From: Acanthaster planci
Taxonomy: Eukaryota > Echinodermata > Asteroidea > Valvatida > Acanthasteridae
DNA length: 64,000 nt
Direction of reading: 5' to 3'
Assembly: GCF_001949145.1 (NCBI RefSeq)
Contig: NW_019091467.1
Span: 755,391 to 819,390, forward strand
In this document: in pieces, positions 28,301 to 36,943 of the stretch
Layout of the letters: each line of letters opens with the position of its first letter
Numbering within the stretch: position 1 is the first letter of the stretch
Notes under the pieces: generated by a model
What the model was told of the DNA's origin: nothing
Seen by the model: only the letters and a program-made list of their open reading frames with translations
Databases searched by the model: none
Program-made: the position numbers and the translations under genes

Positions 28301-30708
28301 TGGAAGGTAAAGTCTCTGTAAAATTGTTTAAGGTTAGATCCACAGTTCAGAAAGTGGGCGAGCACTTGTACTGGGTTATACATTTGTAGGCTCACAATAA
28401 GTGGTCATCAGTTGGCACAAAAAGGATTTGTGTTGGACTATGCTCTATGGCTTCAAATGGCACAGAAACATGTACACAGTAAAAATATATGTACTAGCAA
28501 ATCTCCATGCCATGAGTCATAGAGCCGGGTTTTCTACCTTAGATCGTTAATATGTGTAGGCCTAGAATAGTACATACATGTACATGAACATGTACAAATG
28601 TACTTTACGTGTTGAATTGGATAGTATTGTAATTCTTGATCACTAATATCACAATTAAGTGGGTATTAAGCGTGCATCAAAAAAGCAGCAGGGACATTCA
28701 CTGAGAATGCCAACAAGAACATGTACATGTATTTCTGACTCCCTGTTGGACTCTCTAAAAGCTAATGTACACCTTAACCACATGTAGTGGGGACAGGAAA
28801 CTTCAAAGGCTAAATGGCTGGAAGGTTGGCAGTTACTAAAGTTTCATGTTACCAAGTCCAAGTGACAATGTAGACATGACACTTAATGATTTCCTCACCG
28901 ACATCATGAACTGACTCTCATCCGCAAGTGGGTGTCAGTTCGTGAAAACCACGTAAACAATTTCGTTTTCACAAACTGACACCCAAGCTCGTAAAAACAA
29001 TACAGCACGAAGAAAAATGCTTGGAAAAGTTTGATATGAATCTAATCCATCTGTATAGGGCCTAGTACTTGTTGCATTGCACAAAAATTCAATGAAAAGT
29101 CGTTTTAACTGGTAAAATTGAGATCGAAGTCAGTTTGTGAAAACCTAAATGCACAGAGTGCGTGCTGAAAGTGCCGCACTGTACTGGGTGCCAGTTTGTG
29201 AAACGAAAATTCCTCAGTTCTCTAAAATGCGGACAAATTGGATCACTTCGCGCACCACTGGGTGTCAGTTCATGGTGTCTCCGACGATTTGTACAACAAA
29301 GAACCAGAGTGAAATACGACAATATAATGGTTTCTCTTAATTTTCAAAGCATATTAGCAAGAATACCGTGGTATAAAAATTCCACACAGTACAGTGTACA
29401 TGTATGTGTATTTGGTATTTCTTGATCACCAGTGGGTATTTTTCGGCACTAAACAATGCCACTGTTCGGTAACATCGTTTAAACATCAGTTCAAGTTATG
29501 AAAGCATGTAAGGCACATTATCTGAAAGGGAATGCAATTGTGAACACAAAGTTGGACTTGTCGCAATAATCATAAATAATGGTAACTCATCCATGTGGTG
29601 CATCAGAACTTAGAGACTACCCCTAATCTTGCAGAGGTTCCTTTCTAAAAAAATTCTATACTGAGACAATATCCTTCCTCTAAAAGGAAGATTGTCTCCC
29701 AAAATGGGTATTTTTCTTGGGGATCCTACCGTTGCCCTGGAGATCTTGTCAGTGCGATAAATGGATTCATTGCAAATCCTGAGAAGCCGTAAAAAATTAT
29801 GCAGTTTACATCTTTGATTAGGCCTATGAGCTGAACCATGCCTGCAAGGGGACATGAAATGTGGTTAACGAAACAAACTTCAAAAGTGTTGGAGGTTTAA
29901 ATTCAGTTTACTGTACATGTACATGTGTAATGATCAACAGAAAATGACTGTTCTGTTGACGGCCTGCTGTACGTATGTATCCCTAGAAGTCTGGGGTTCG
30001 TTGTCCACAGCAGACGATGAACCCCAAATTTCTGGGGTATCAGCTGACCAGTGCTTGCTGTGAACATATTTGATAAGCAACATAAACCATGAAGATACTG
30101 GCACAACAACCATGCAATATTGGAGAATTCAACAGCATGACACAGGGCCACCCCCAGCTGCTGGAGCAGGGTTCGTTCGGTAGCACAGCGGACGACGAGC
30201 CCTACCGTATAGACAGTTCTTGGGTTGGGGAAAGGGATGATGGTAGCCAAGGGCCTCCATGTACATGATGTAGCATGCCAGGCAAAGCCAGACCATCATG
30301 ATCGTGATTCAGGCAATTGGCTATCCAAGAGGAAGCCATTTGCAGGCCCTCCGCTACAGTTACTTACTACATGTATTTACCAAATCATACTCACTTGCAA
30401 TTTTTCATAACCTCCTCTTGTGTGAGAATTTTGACAGGTGCAATTCTTTCCGTGTTCAGGTTGTAATTCCTGAAGCACACGGCGAGTTTGTCGTCAAAGT
30501 TGTTGACCAAATCCTCGATTGACATGGTTCGTTCATTAAAATTGTCCGGGCATATTTCCTCTTTTATCGACAAAACCGGGAAGGCATTTCCATTAGAATT
30601 GATGTCATCTGCAGAGGAGCCCCTGAACTCGATAAATTCCGGCCATTCTTCCGTGCTTGGGGTGTGTGGATCGCCTTGATCGTCGAAAATCGCAAGCGGT
30701 GCTGCCAT
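4137..30708 (-). CDS. FEZ2: FEZ-family kinesin-1 cargo adaptor (FEZ1/FEZ2/UNC-76), partial at the 3' end
   Basis: Spliced coding region: 30708-30395, 23000-22895, 20904-20749, 15536-15407, 4384-4137. It encodes 318 residues so far. In the family this cytoplasmic protein links cargo to kinesin-1 and is needed for axon growth, bundling and transport. Seen here: an acidic N-terminus; the family block SIEDLVNNFDDKL at residues 63-75, followed by AVCFRNYN; a DNMGQVMPLDWKNSHTRKLH segment in exon 2 (FEZ2-like); DMHSM and ITADRVIEEIDEIFQ in exon 3; and the acidic coiled-coil-forming block with SELNELLEDLEATIKEYSEAL and LALREDLCFEKETKNQFI in exon 5, ending in a Lys-rich stretch. Intron phases run 2, 0, 0, 1 and every junction matches. 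Vertebrate FEZ proteins continue about 50-70 residues further (TVIPYEKK... to the C-terminus); I do not find that part. Whether it is FEZ1 or FEZ2 is moot in an invertebrate, which usually has one gene; exons 2-4 look closer to FEZ2. Confidence 0.93.
11929..12219. repeat. Foldback element with GCTTAAGC-rich arms and an internal 46 bp duplication
   Basis: GGGGCCAATTTCATAGAGCT at the left is matched by AGCTCTATGACATTGGCCCC at the right, with TTAAGCACAAAAT and its complement inside. Between the arms a 46 bp unit (GAGAAAACCTTGCTTGATAA...) is repeated twice at 11976-12021 and 12022-12067. Lies in FEZ intron 4. Confidence 0.85.
14445..14525 (+). repeat. Repeat tail with histone-3'-stem-loop-like hairpin, copy 1
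   Basis: Contains GGTTCTTTTCAGAGCC at 14491-14506, which fits the metazoan histone mRNA stem-loop consensus (GGYYCTTYTNARRRCC), preceded by CCTGAGGACAACTAGAGCAT. No histone coding sequence lies upstream. Related copies are at 22670-22745 (reverse strand) and 18265-18345. Confidence 0.6.
15407..15536 (-). CDS. FEZ2: FEZ exon 4, residues 193-235 plus 1 base
   Basis: Acceptor TTTTATGCAG at 15537-15538 and donor CAAG/GTGAAA at 15406. It encodes a Ser/Asp-rich start (SQSDSSPDDQVDEDS), then LSNISRELQALRDRS and SSYEES, corresponding to the FEZ2 LSMLSQEIQTLKRSSTGSYEE segment. It ends in phase 1; the codon is completed as GAG (Glu) by exon 5. Confidence 0.92.
17827..18062. repeat. Interspersed repeat headed by a TAA microsatellite
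   Basis: TAATAATAATAATGATAATA leads into AAGCGCCATCTATCTAGGCA, CAAGGCGCTGTATTATC and a GGTACCCATTTACTCC end. This layout (TAA run, AGCGCC...GGCGCT hairpin, TACCCATTTA end) is typical of abundant short repeats in marine invertebrates; I infer the family from style. Confidence 0.6.
18171..18264. other. Assembly gap (94 N)
   Basis: A run of N. The right edge abuts a truncated copy of the repeat also seen at 22670-22745, so the gap probably results from repeat collapse. Confidence 0.98.
18265..18345 (-). repeat. Repeat related to 22670-22745, truncated by the gap
   Basis: AACGTTTCGGACAGTGTGCT and CTGTCCGTCGTCAGGAGACT match the 22700-22745 block. The hairpin part is degraded. Confidence 0.65.
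20749..20904 (-). CDS. FEZ2: FEZ exon 3, residues 141-192
   Basis: Phase 0 to phase 0, 52 codons. The acceptor TTTGACTAG is preceded by a (CT)n polypyrimidine run (seen as GA repeats at 20921-20936 on the plus strand). The donor is CAG/GTGAGA. It encodes CFDMHSMVLSS and then DPVITADRVIEEIDEIFQ, matching the FEZ core block LFTADQVIEEIEEMMQ. Confidence 0.93.
22196..22440 (+). repeat. Dispersed repeat, copy 1 (partner at 40466-40680)
   Basis: Shares GAATTGCACCC, TTGGTACCAAAAGGACCGTC-like and AAACACGCCCTCTTTTGTTC blocks with 40466-40680 in the same order and orientation. Confidence 0.6.
22670..22745 (-). repeat. Repeat tail with histone-stem-loop-like hairpin, copy 2
   Basis: On the minus strand: TCCTGACGACAGACAGATAC, TGTCTGAAATGTTGAG, AACACTGGGTTCTTTTCAGA, ACCCC. 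The perfect stem GGGTTC/GAACCC closes a TTTTCA loop. Confidence 0.7.
22895..23000 (-). CDS. FEZ2: FEZ exon 2, residues 105-140
   Basis: Acceptor CAACAG at 23001-23002 and donor AAG/GTATGA at 22894. The single base A completes the Lys codon left open by exon 1. The translation IWKKVTDNMGQVMPLDWKN, then SHTRKLHMPTLNLCTK, aligns with the FEZ2 segment around TDNYGNVMPVDWKSSHT. The 106 bases make one base plus 35 codons, ending in phase 0. It has no internal ATG-initiated long frame, so simple ORF finding misses it. Confidence 0.93.
23722..25178 (+). mobile_element. 5'-truncated, decayed non-LTR retrotransposon (CR1/L2-like ORF2 remnant)
   Basis: Broken frames give reverse-transcriptase landmarks in order: FGISGLALEWFTSYL (23722), SGVPQGS (near 23840), LCYADGTQLY (near 23954, in place of a YADD catalytic box), then KLHRIQNAAARLVT (24368 on), and a C-terminal AAPTLWNNLPAGIRN-type block (near 24640). 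Stops and frameshifts interrupt it. The 3' end is AATAAATTATTATTATT at about 25170, as in CR1/L2 elements. It lies in FEZ intron 1 on the opposite strand to the gene. The family assignment is inferred from motif style. Confidence 0.85.
25202..25300. repeat. Foldback hairpin element, copy 1
   Basis: Arms of about 40 bp: GGGTCCATGGTGTTTTGTAC opposite GTACAAATCCATAGACCC, with GAGCAAATGGCA opposite TGCCATTTACTC. Immediately downstream of the LINE relic. A half copy lies at 44728-44812. Confidence 0.8.
27640..27795 (+). repeat. 69 bp tandem duplication within ATGTAC-rich DNA
   Basis: Two near-identical copies carrying TGCAGTTCAAAATCAATAAA start at 27662 and 27731. The flanks are TACATGTA simple sequence, which probably drove the duplication. 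Confidence 0.9.
28927..29275. repeat. Cluster of TGGGTGTCAGTTTGTGAAA motifs, first two as a hairpin
   Basis: Motifs at 28928-28950 (+), 28965-28988 (-), 29129-29143 (+), 29184-29204 (+) and 29258-29275 (+). The first two pair as a stem of about 22 bp with a 14-base loop. Confidence 0.8.
30395..30708 (-). CDS. FEZ2: FEZ exon 1 (coding part), residues 1-104 plus 2 bases
   Basis: ATG at 30708-30706 gives MAAPLAIFDDQGD, like the MAA/MEAP starts of vertebrate FEZ proteins. The ATG sits in a GCCATTTT (minus AAAATGGC) YY1-like context, common near promoters. The exon holds the conserved FEZ block with Ser63 directly before IEDLVNNFDDKL; the corresponding Ser in FEZ1 is a known phosphorylation site. 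The donor is CAA/GTGAGT at 30394, phase 2. The frame stays open upstream to 30870, with one in-frame ATG at 30819, so a 37-residue basic N-terminal extension cannot be excluded. Confidence 0.93.
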
Positions 30709-30930
30709 TTTCTTGACTTGCCTGCGATGCACTTCATATGTTTTCTCCCGTTTATTACGAGTGCGGCGCGGCGACAGCTTGCTGCATGGGCTTGGTTCAC
30801 TGGTCCCTCCTCCTTTCATTACACGACTGTGCGTTTGATGAATACCAGTACAGCGGGGACGATGCGTCAACGCATGATGCAGAATACAAATTTCATGCAG
30901 GTGTCAAAGGCTTCAAGGGGGAGGGGTGGA
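30706..30930 (-). promoter_or_regulatory. CpG-containing promoter-proximal region of FEZ
   Basis: GC- and CpG-richer than its surroundings (for example CGAGTGCGGCGCGGCGAC near 30760), directly upstream of the FEZ start. It contains the YY1-like GCCATTTT at the ATG and a near-palindrome ATGCGTCAACGCAT at 30862-30875. No TATA box is evident. The transcription start is not determined. Confidence 0.4.
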
Positions 30931-32379
30931 GTCAGGTTGGGAGGTACGCCGGATACACAGTGCCAGACGACCGCCGAGCGCGAAGTGGGGAACTCCCTCC
31001 ATCAGTTTGTGCACAAACATAATGGAAGCTATAGCTCTGTTCTGTTATTGTAATATAATTAGCAAATTACATGTACAGATTTGCTCTAGTAATCGCACCT
31101 AATATCATGCAAACAATGAGTAAAATGGAATAACATAATGACGTGACAGATCCCAAAGATGACAATTTCCGAAGGTTTACCGAAGGCCCTTGCATTTAAT
31201 TTAGTTGGGGAGCGCATACCCCCGTCCCTCCACCACGGCTGTTTTCTCATCTTTGTACACACGACAACCACTTTCATGTACATGTACTTTTGGAGGAAAT
31301 CCAAATGAATGTTTACAGTTACGCGTAAAAACATATTGATATCTTCCCTTAAACGTATTTTCTTCAAAACATTTTTATATTTTATGATGTCATCATGACG
31401 TATCACACGTTCCAAATATAATTTAATATAAACAAAGCCAATTTTATGCATGACATAAAGAAGTAAATAAATATTCAAAATTTAAATTACTAGCTGGTGA
31501 CAGTTTATGACGCCACTATAGAGTTTAAATACATGTATTTGTAACATTATGCTACTTCTCACTTGTTAATTTGAATGAATCAGACGAATGTACCCTAATA
31601 AGAATTTTTAACATCGCTTGTTTATGAAGTCTTCACGACTTCATATCATCAAGACCCCATCATTCATTCCTTGCGTAGTAATCACCCAATCTGCACATTT
31701 TTTTTCCCTGAAAAATAGTCCAGAACCTTTTCTCATTCTGTCCCGGTTACCAGAAGCTTTACATGCATCTGGCTGAGGCGGAGATCCCACCCAGTTTCGT
31801 ACAACGTTCACAGTTCATTGGATAAAAATCCTCACCCCCTCCCCAGAAGGTGGTAGTAGAACCGTTTCTGAAATGCTGGCGCTTTCAACTCCTTAAAGAA
31901 AACGCCACCCGTACCACTCCCCCAAAGCTTGTTCACCCTGAACACTCCAAACTTCACTAAACTGATAAGGGAATTCACAACAGAGGTGCGGTAAGAGAGT
32001 ATGGTATACGAGCGCTCGGCCGACATATTGATTTAATCTGGGTATTAACATATAATATATGATTCTCGAACTGGCCAGGGCTAGGGAAAAGCGTGCGAAA
32101 CGTTTGACCATGGAGCTCCTCCATGGTTTGACATGGAAAAGAACATTTATATTAAGGGCATAACTTCAGAGCTTCAAGGGAGATTTGAAACCATTTTTAT
32201 TTTGAGAAATCACTAAATTATTTCAAAATCTGCTGTGACAAAGCGCCTTTACCACCATTTGACGTTCTCGCATTTGCCTGAGGAGGAGCGCCTGTGTGCA
32301 CAGCATGCAAGAAAATGTTAACTATGTAAAGTATGCGAACTACAAAGCGGGCCAAAATTTTTTTCTTCGACAAGACAAT

Positions 32380-32525
32380 CAATTAATATAACTTATATAT
32401 ATTTATTGATGTATTATCTATTATTTTGTTGATTTTAGTTAAAATAAATTTATAAAAATGTTATTTTTAAATAATAAATATTATTTAGATTTTTAATTTG
32501 TACGAAATTTATTATATGGGGACTA
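32380..32525. other. AT-rich island
   Basis: Nearly all A/T over about 140 bases (TTATATATATTTATTGATG..., TAATAAATATTATTTAG), well above the surrounding composition. It could be a scaffold-attachment or replication-associated region; function is not shown. Confidence 0.5.
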
Positions 32526-32888
32526 AAATAACTTATAAGTACATATAGTTTGAACGAGACCGATCTGTCACACGCGGTCAAATCGAGGTCAGTGAAAAAA
32601 TAATGACAAGACTGAGAGAAATGGTGAACAGAGATTTTGCCGGAATGTCAGAGTGTTGGCTGTTTTCAAAGCAAAAAGTGAGTATACGTGGAAGATAGTC
32701 AGAATTTTTATCACCCACGAGGTCACAGTTTTAAGATACATGATTAATTAAAAATTTAACAGTATAGGCCTGTTCCATGAAGATGTTCTGAGCCTGAGGC
32801 CCTTCATAATCTGTTCATCAGTTCATAAGCCTTACATGCCGTAGGCCTATCGCAATTAGGCCTAGGCCTACTGCAGCTGCATGAGTAA

Positions 32889-32983
32889 TTTTGTATAATT
32901 GTGGAAAGGCATTGTGGGAAGGCAAAAGGTTCAATGTTTGCTCCTTTTTCCTTCCCACAATGCCTTTCTACCATTGTGCAAAA
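32889..32983. repeat. Short palindromic miniature element, copy 1
   Basis: Arms of about 40 bp built on GGCATTGTGGGAAGG and its complement, closed by a short loop. It shares arms and outer flank (GTAATTTTG) with the copy at 34816-34908, so it is a dispersed element and not a chance hairpin. Confidence 0.85.
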
Positions 32984-33074
32984 TCATCCGTGCAGTGTTT
33001 GCGATAAGAAGTTATGCCCTTGTTATGTCTGGGCTCGTTCTACATACATGTTCTGTGGCTTGGTCCCCAAGCAA

Positions 33075-33614
33075 TAGCCCCACTAGTAGTGTGGCATGCA
33101 CTCTCACTCCCGCTCCATCCTTAGCCACACATCCGTATACGTAATTTCGTGTTGGCGTACTGAAAATTTTCGGCGCACACACTTATCACCGTGGCCGCAA
33201 TTTCTTTTGCACACAGAGATGATCCTTAGCCTCTCTGCTTTCGTAGCGCCATTTATTGAATGATTTCACTCACGTTGTTCTGGTATTTTCCAGTTTGAGA
33301 CGATGAGGGGTCAAGTGACGTAATGTTCAACGACCTTATTTTAAAGATGGCGACTGTGAGAGCGAGCCCGTGAGATTAAATGGGTGAAGGCAAAAAGACC
33401 GGAAAATACCAGAACAACGTGAGTGGAATCATTCAATAAATGGCGCTAAGAAGGAAGAGAGGCTAAGGATCATCTCTGTGTGCAAAAGAAATTGCGCCCA
33501 CGATGATAAGTGGGTGCGCCGAAAATTTTCAGTACGCCGACACAAAATTACGTATACGGATGTGTGGCTAAGGATGGAGCGGGAGTGAGAGTCCGTGCCA
33601 CACTAGTGGGGCTA
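33075..33614. repeat. Foldback element, about 215 bp inverted arms around a 109 bp loop
   Basis: Left arm 33075-33291 and right arm 33401-33614 are near-perfect reverse complements: for example GCGCCATTTATTGAATGATT against AATCATTCAATAAATGGCGC, and both carry the ATCCTTAGCC/GGCTAAGGAT block. The loop holds TGACGTAA (33317-33324) and AAGATGGCGACTG. It could fold into a large cruciform, or its transcript into a long hairpin. Probably a foldback/MITE-type element. Confidence 0.9.
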
Positions 33615-34149
33615 GGGCCCCAATTCAAGGGCACTGCCCGAGTGGAAAGAAGTGATTTGGCCTCATTACTGAGGGTAATGCCACAATGGCGTCGTAATGC
33701 TGTGGGGTTTTGGATTTGAATTTTTGTGGTGAAATGGTTCACAGATGTAAGAAAGCTATTAGGCGTAGGCCTAAATCAAATTTTCCCGTCAGCAAACCTG
33801 CTTAATCAGTTACGCCTAATCTACATCTAGGCCTATAGGCCTACTTCTAAAAAGCAGGATAACCAAGTTTCAGAGCGTGAGACAAAGTATATAAAAAAAA
33901 TAATTAGATTTATGGTCACCAATTTCGCGCTTCCTCCCGTTGACTGTTGCTCCGTTCATGCCGTTTGTGTTTATCAGACTGCGCATGCGTCAAACCCACC
34001 AATGACCGTGAGCGCTTGCTTCACATCTTGGCTCGACCATTTTTGGTGGTGGGGGATGACATCTTGTGTTGTTTTCGTCGCGGGACTGTCCTGGCTGCTG
34101 CTGTGACCTGAAAACACATATCGGTCGAGATGCGTGACGTGCTGCGCCG

Positions 34150-34283
34150 TGTAGGTATAGCTTGGACAAATACTCATACCTCGGATGACTCATACCTTGG
34201 ACAACTTTTACCATGGGCAACTCGTGCCTTGGACAACTCATACCTTGGACAACTCGTACCATGAGTTAAGACTACTCGTACCT
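34150..34283. repeat. Minisatellite, about 17 bp unit (ACTCATACCTTGGACAA)
   Basis: About seven imperfect units. Inverted copies of the same unit occur at 34617-34713, so the two blocks form arms of a foldback with a spacer of about 330 bp. Confidence 0.8.
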
Positions 34284-34616
34284 TCATGTTCACAATTCAT
34301 TTGTAACTTTCTTGTTCTTCCTTTTCACCATGATGAAGATCATATTTGACAAACACTTCAAGGAAAAATCTTCATAAATCTCCTGGAAAGATCTCGAGTG
34401 CCAGCATGATTTTTTACCTAGTACCTGACGCGGGCGTTGGGGCCATCGGTTTACGTGACTGATGTCGAACAACCTGACCGTTTACCAACTTAACTTCCTT
34501 TTTTATTTGATGAACATTTTTAGTGGGGGGAGGGACTTTACTAAACTTTAAATTCTGGGTTTTTTTGGGGGGACTTCAATTTATTCTTATGGCTATGGAA
34601 AACCATTATTTTACTG

Positions 34617-34713
34617 GAGGTATGAGTTGCCCAAGGTGTGACCCGGCAAAGGTATGAGTTGGTACATTTATGTTGAGTTGATGGTACGAGCTGTCCAAGG
34701 TACAAGTTGACCT
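34617..34713. repeat. Inverted block of the 34150 minisatellite
   Basis: Units read GGTATGAGTTG..CCAAGG, the reverse complement of the block at 34150-34283, with more divergence. Confidence 0.75.
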
Positions 34714-34815
34714 GTTCCCAATGCCACGATGACATGAGTCAGATGAGGCCTGAACAATGCTGGGACACTTGGCAATACCTTAGGCTTGTACTTGTAGCTA
34801 ATAAAGCATGGGTAA

Positions 34816-34908
34816 TTTTGCACAGTGGTAGAAAGGCATTGTGGGAAGGAAAACAGGGCAGTTTACTCCGTTTTCCTTCCCACAGTGCCTTTCTATCATT
34901 TTGCAAAA
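34816..34908. repeat. Short palindromic miniature element, copy 2
   Basis: Same design as 32889-32983: GGCATTGTGGGAAGGAAAAC opposite its complement, ending TTTTGCAAAA-like at both sides. The loop sequence differs from copy 1 while the arms are conserved. Confidence 0.85.
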
Positions 34909-36930
34909 GTATTAGTAATAAGGCTTAGGGCCTAGGCCGAACGTTATAGCCATATGCTCTCCGTCCCCTTCCCCCACTCCCCGGTCAGTGCCATTTGAGC
35001 ATAAATAATGAGCCCTGTGATTGGTCACTGTGACCCCCAGCGTGCAGCAGCCAACTGCCATTTCAACAAGTCAGTCCAGTTATGGCAAAGTAGAATTACA
35101 CACACATAGGCTTAGGCCTGTGGAACAGTGTAGACATCTGGGATTCTCGCAAAATGGCAGACACCATGTCAGTGAAAATAGTGACCATGGTGACGTACGC
35201 ATACACCAGCCAGTCTGAGGATCAGGTTACACAATCTTTTCTTTGATCAGTACATATGTGCGTGCGTGCTCGTTGCAGTTGTTTTCATTTGCGTGGTGTG
35301 GTTGCTACGTGTACACGTACCCGTAATTTTCTGAAACTCCCGGATGTCCGCGCTGCCCCAGTCGGAAAGTGGCAGCAGCCAATTTCCATACCTTGCGTAT
35401 CGATTGCAGCTGTAGTCAACCATTTGGTAACGGCTTGTCTTCACAAGTACATACACTGTATGTAAACTGCATGACTCTCGAATGCTGATCGGGAAATATA
35501 TGCACCTTTTATTTAAAATCAGCGTGGTTTTGGCCTTTTTTTGGTACAAAGTACGTAGGTGTGTAAGCTACCAAACATAGAACTCTTGAAAGGAATGGAG
35601 CAGCATTTCTATGGGTACATAACCACCACAAAATCCTTGTTCATGCTCTGTTTTTATGGGAGCGGGGCAGACATCAGACACCACAGTTTTGAGGGTTTGC
35701 ATTGTAGAATATACATGTATGTTTGCAGGAGTGCATCGTAGACGATGCACCACAGTATTTTGCAGGATATCTGTACAAAATAGATTTCTTTTTAAACATG
35801 TGTCCATTTAGGACTGGACACACCAAAAAATCGTGTGACATTTCTGATTTTTAGTTATTCAATCATTTTGTCGAGAAATGCAATGATGATCTGTGACAAC
35901 CTTAAAAAAAAAAAAGGAAAGAGACTCAAGTTTTTCAATGATATGTTGGCAATGTGCCTTGTGTGCATCCCGTGTACGCGCCCCTTTATTTTAGAGCATC
36001 CTATGGGCTCTGTTGGGTTGAAGGTGGAGATGATAGTGTAATCATGACAATGCTCGTGATGTTTTGAAGGTGAATTCAACGCATTTGACGTTCATTTCAA
36101 GTTAGTGTTAATTCAAATTGGCCAATGAGAGAGTTTTTGGGTACACCATAACCAGACCCTCCCCACACATACATGACATACATAAACAAGCCTGTGTAAA
36201 CCCAGCCAATCCTGGAACAAATTGTGGGGACACTTGGCAATAGCCATATTCTCTCCAGCCCCCTCCCCCACTCTGCTAGTCAGCGTTGTCATGTCCAGCT
36301 GAAGTGCAAACCTGGTGCATAGACCCAACATTGAAAGGGTCTGGGGGGTTGGAGGCCCAACGAGATTTGTCCAGGATTACAGCATGCCTAGCTATGAGTA
36401 TGAATGATGCTGGGCATGTTCAGCATGTCCACGCAGTCTATCGGTCCCTGAGTTGATGAATGGATTTTATTCCAAGGCAAATCAACTGAGGATGGAGTAC
36501 AAAAGTTTCAAAATTGCGTTGAACATATACATTGGACATGTACATGTATATTAACTTTTAACCCATCATTTATGTCACATCATTAGTGAAATTGTGAATA
36601 GGCCTGCGTGTAGGCCTAAATCCAGGAGAAAAAAAAACAAAAGCGGAAACCTTTGATCTAAATAAAGGAATATGGTTGAAATGGAAAGAATAATGATTAT
36701 TGTAGAGAATAGAGGTACGCTTTACTGGTATAAATGGAGATCAAATGTACAATGTATTATGCCCAACTTGTGATCACACCTGTCACACCTGCGCAGCACC
36801 ATTGTGTACAATACATGTATGTGTCATTTTTGATATTCTAGGTTAGATTTTGTTTTGTAATATTCTAGGAGTGGTTGGTTCCGTACTGAAGTATGCAACA
36901 GTGAAGTAGACTCTTGCCTTGTTTCCATTA

Positions 36931-36936
36931 ATGTGA
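36931..36936 (+). promoter_or_regulatory. Start-stop upstream element ATGTGA before the UNC79 start codon
   Basis: A minimal upstream reading frame (ATG followed at once by TGA) lies 13 bases before the UNC79 ATG at 36944, in another frame. It should be in the leader because no acceptor lies between it and the ATG. Start-stop elements are known to reduce initiation at the next ATG; an effect here is inference. Confidence 0.5.
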
Positions 36937-36943
36937 CTTTGAA

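Larger units (their letters stand above)
23001..30394 (-). other. FEZ intron 1 (7.4 kb)
   Basis: Contains the LINE relic, the hairpin at 25202-25300, the 69 bp duplication, a cluster of GTCAGTTTGTGAAA motifs at 28927-29275, and ATGTAC simple sequence. No exon recognised. Confidence 0.8.
30709..36943. other. Divergent intergenic region between FEZ and UNC79
   Basis: I recognise no coding exon here except the possible UNC79 5' UTR just before 36944. Contents: FEZ promoter-proximal DNA, an AT-rich island (32380-32525), a short palindromic element (32889-32983), a large foldback (33075-33614), an NRF1-like TGCGCATGCGTC at 33980-33991, inverted minisatellites (34150-34713), a second short palindrome (34816-34908) and repeated TAGGCCT motifs. 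A 30-codon frame at 35154-35246 (MADTMSVKI...) is not supported as a gene. Confidence 0.7.

Noticed and set aside
30664-31053. 129-residue plus-strand frame
   Set aside because: Antisense shadow of FEZ exon 1 and its GC-rich upstream region.
32601-32684. Frame MTRLREMVNRDF... ending at a GTGAGT donor, considered as a first exon
   Set aside because: It ends in phase 0, which does not fit UNC79 exon 2, and it resembles no known protein.
35154-35246. 30-codon frame MADTMSVKI... in a promoter-like context, considered as UNC79 exon 1
   Set aside because: No donor in the required phase; the true first coding exon was found at 36944.
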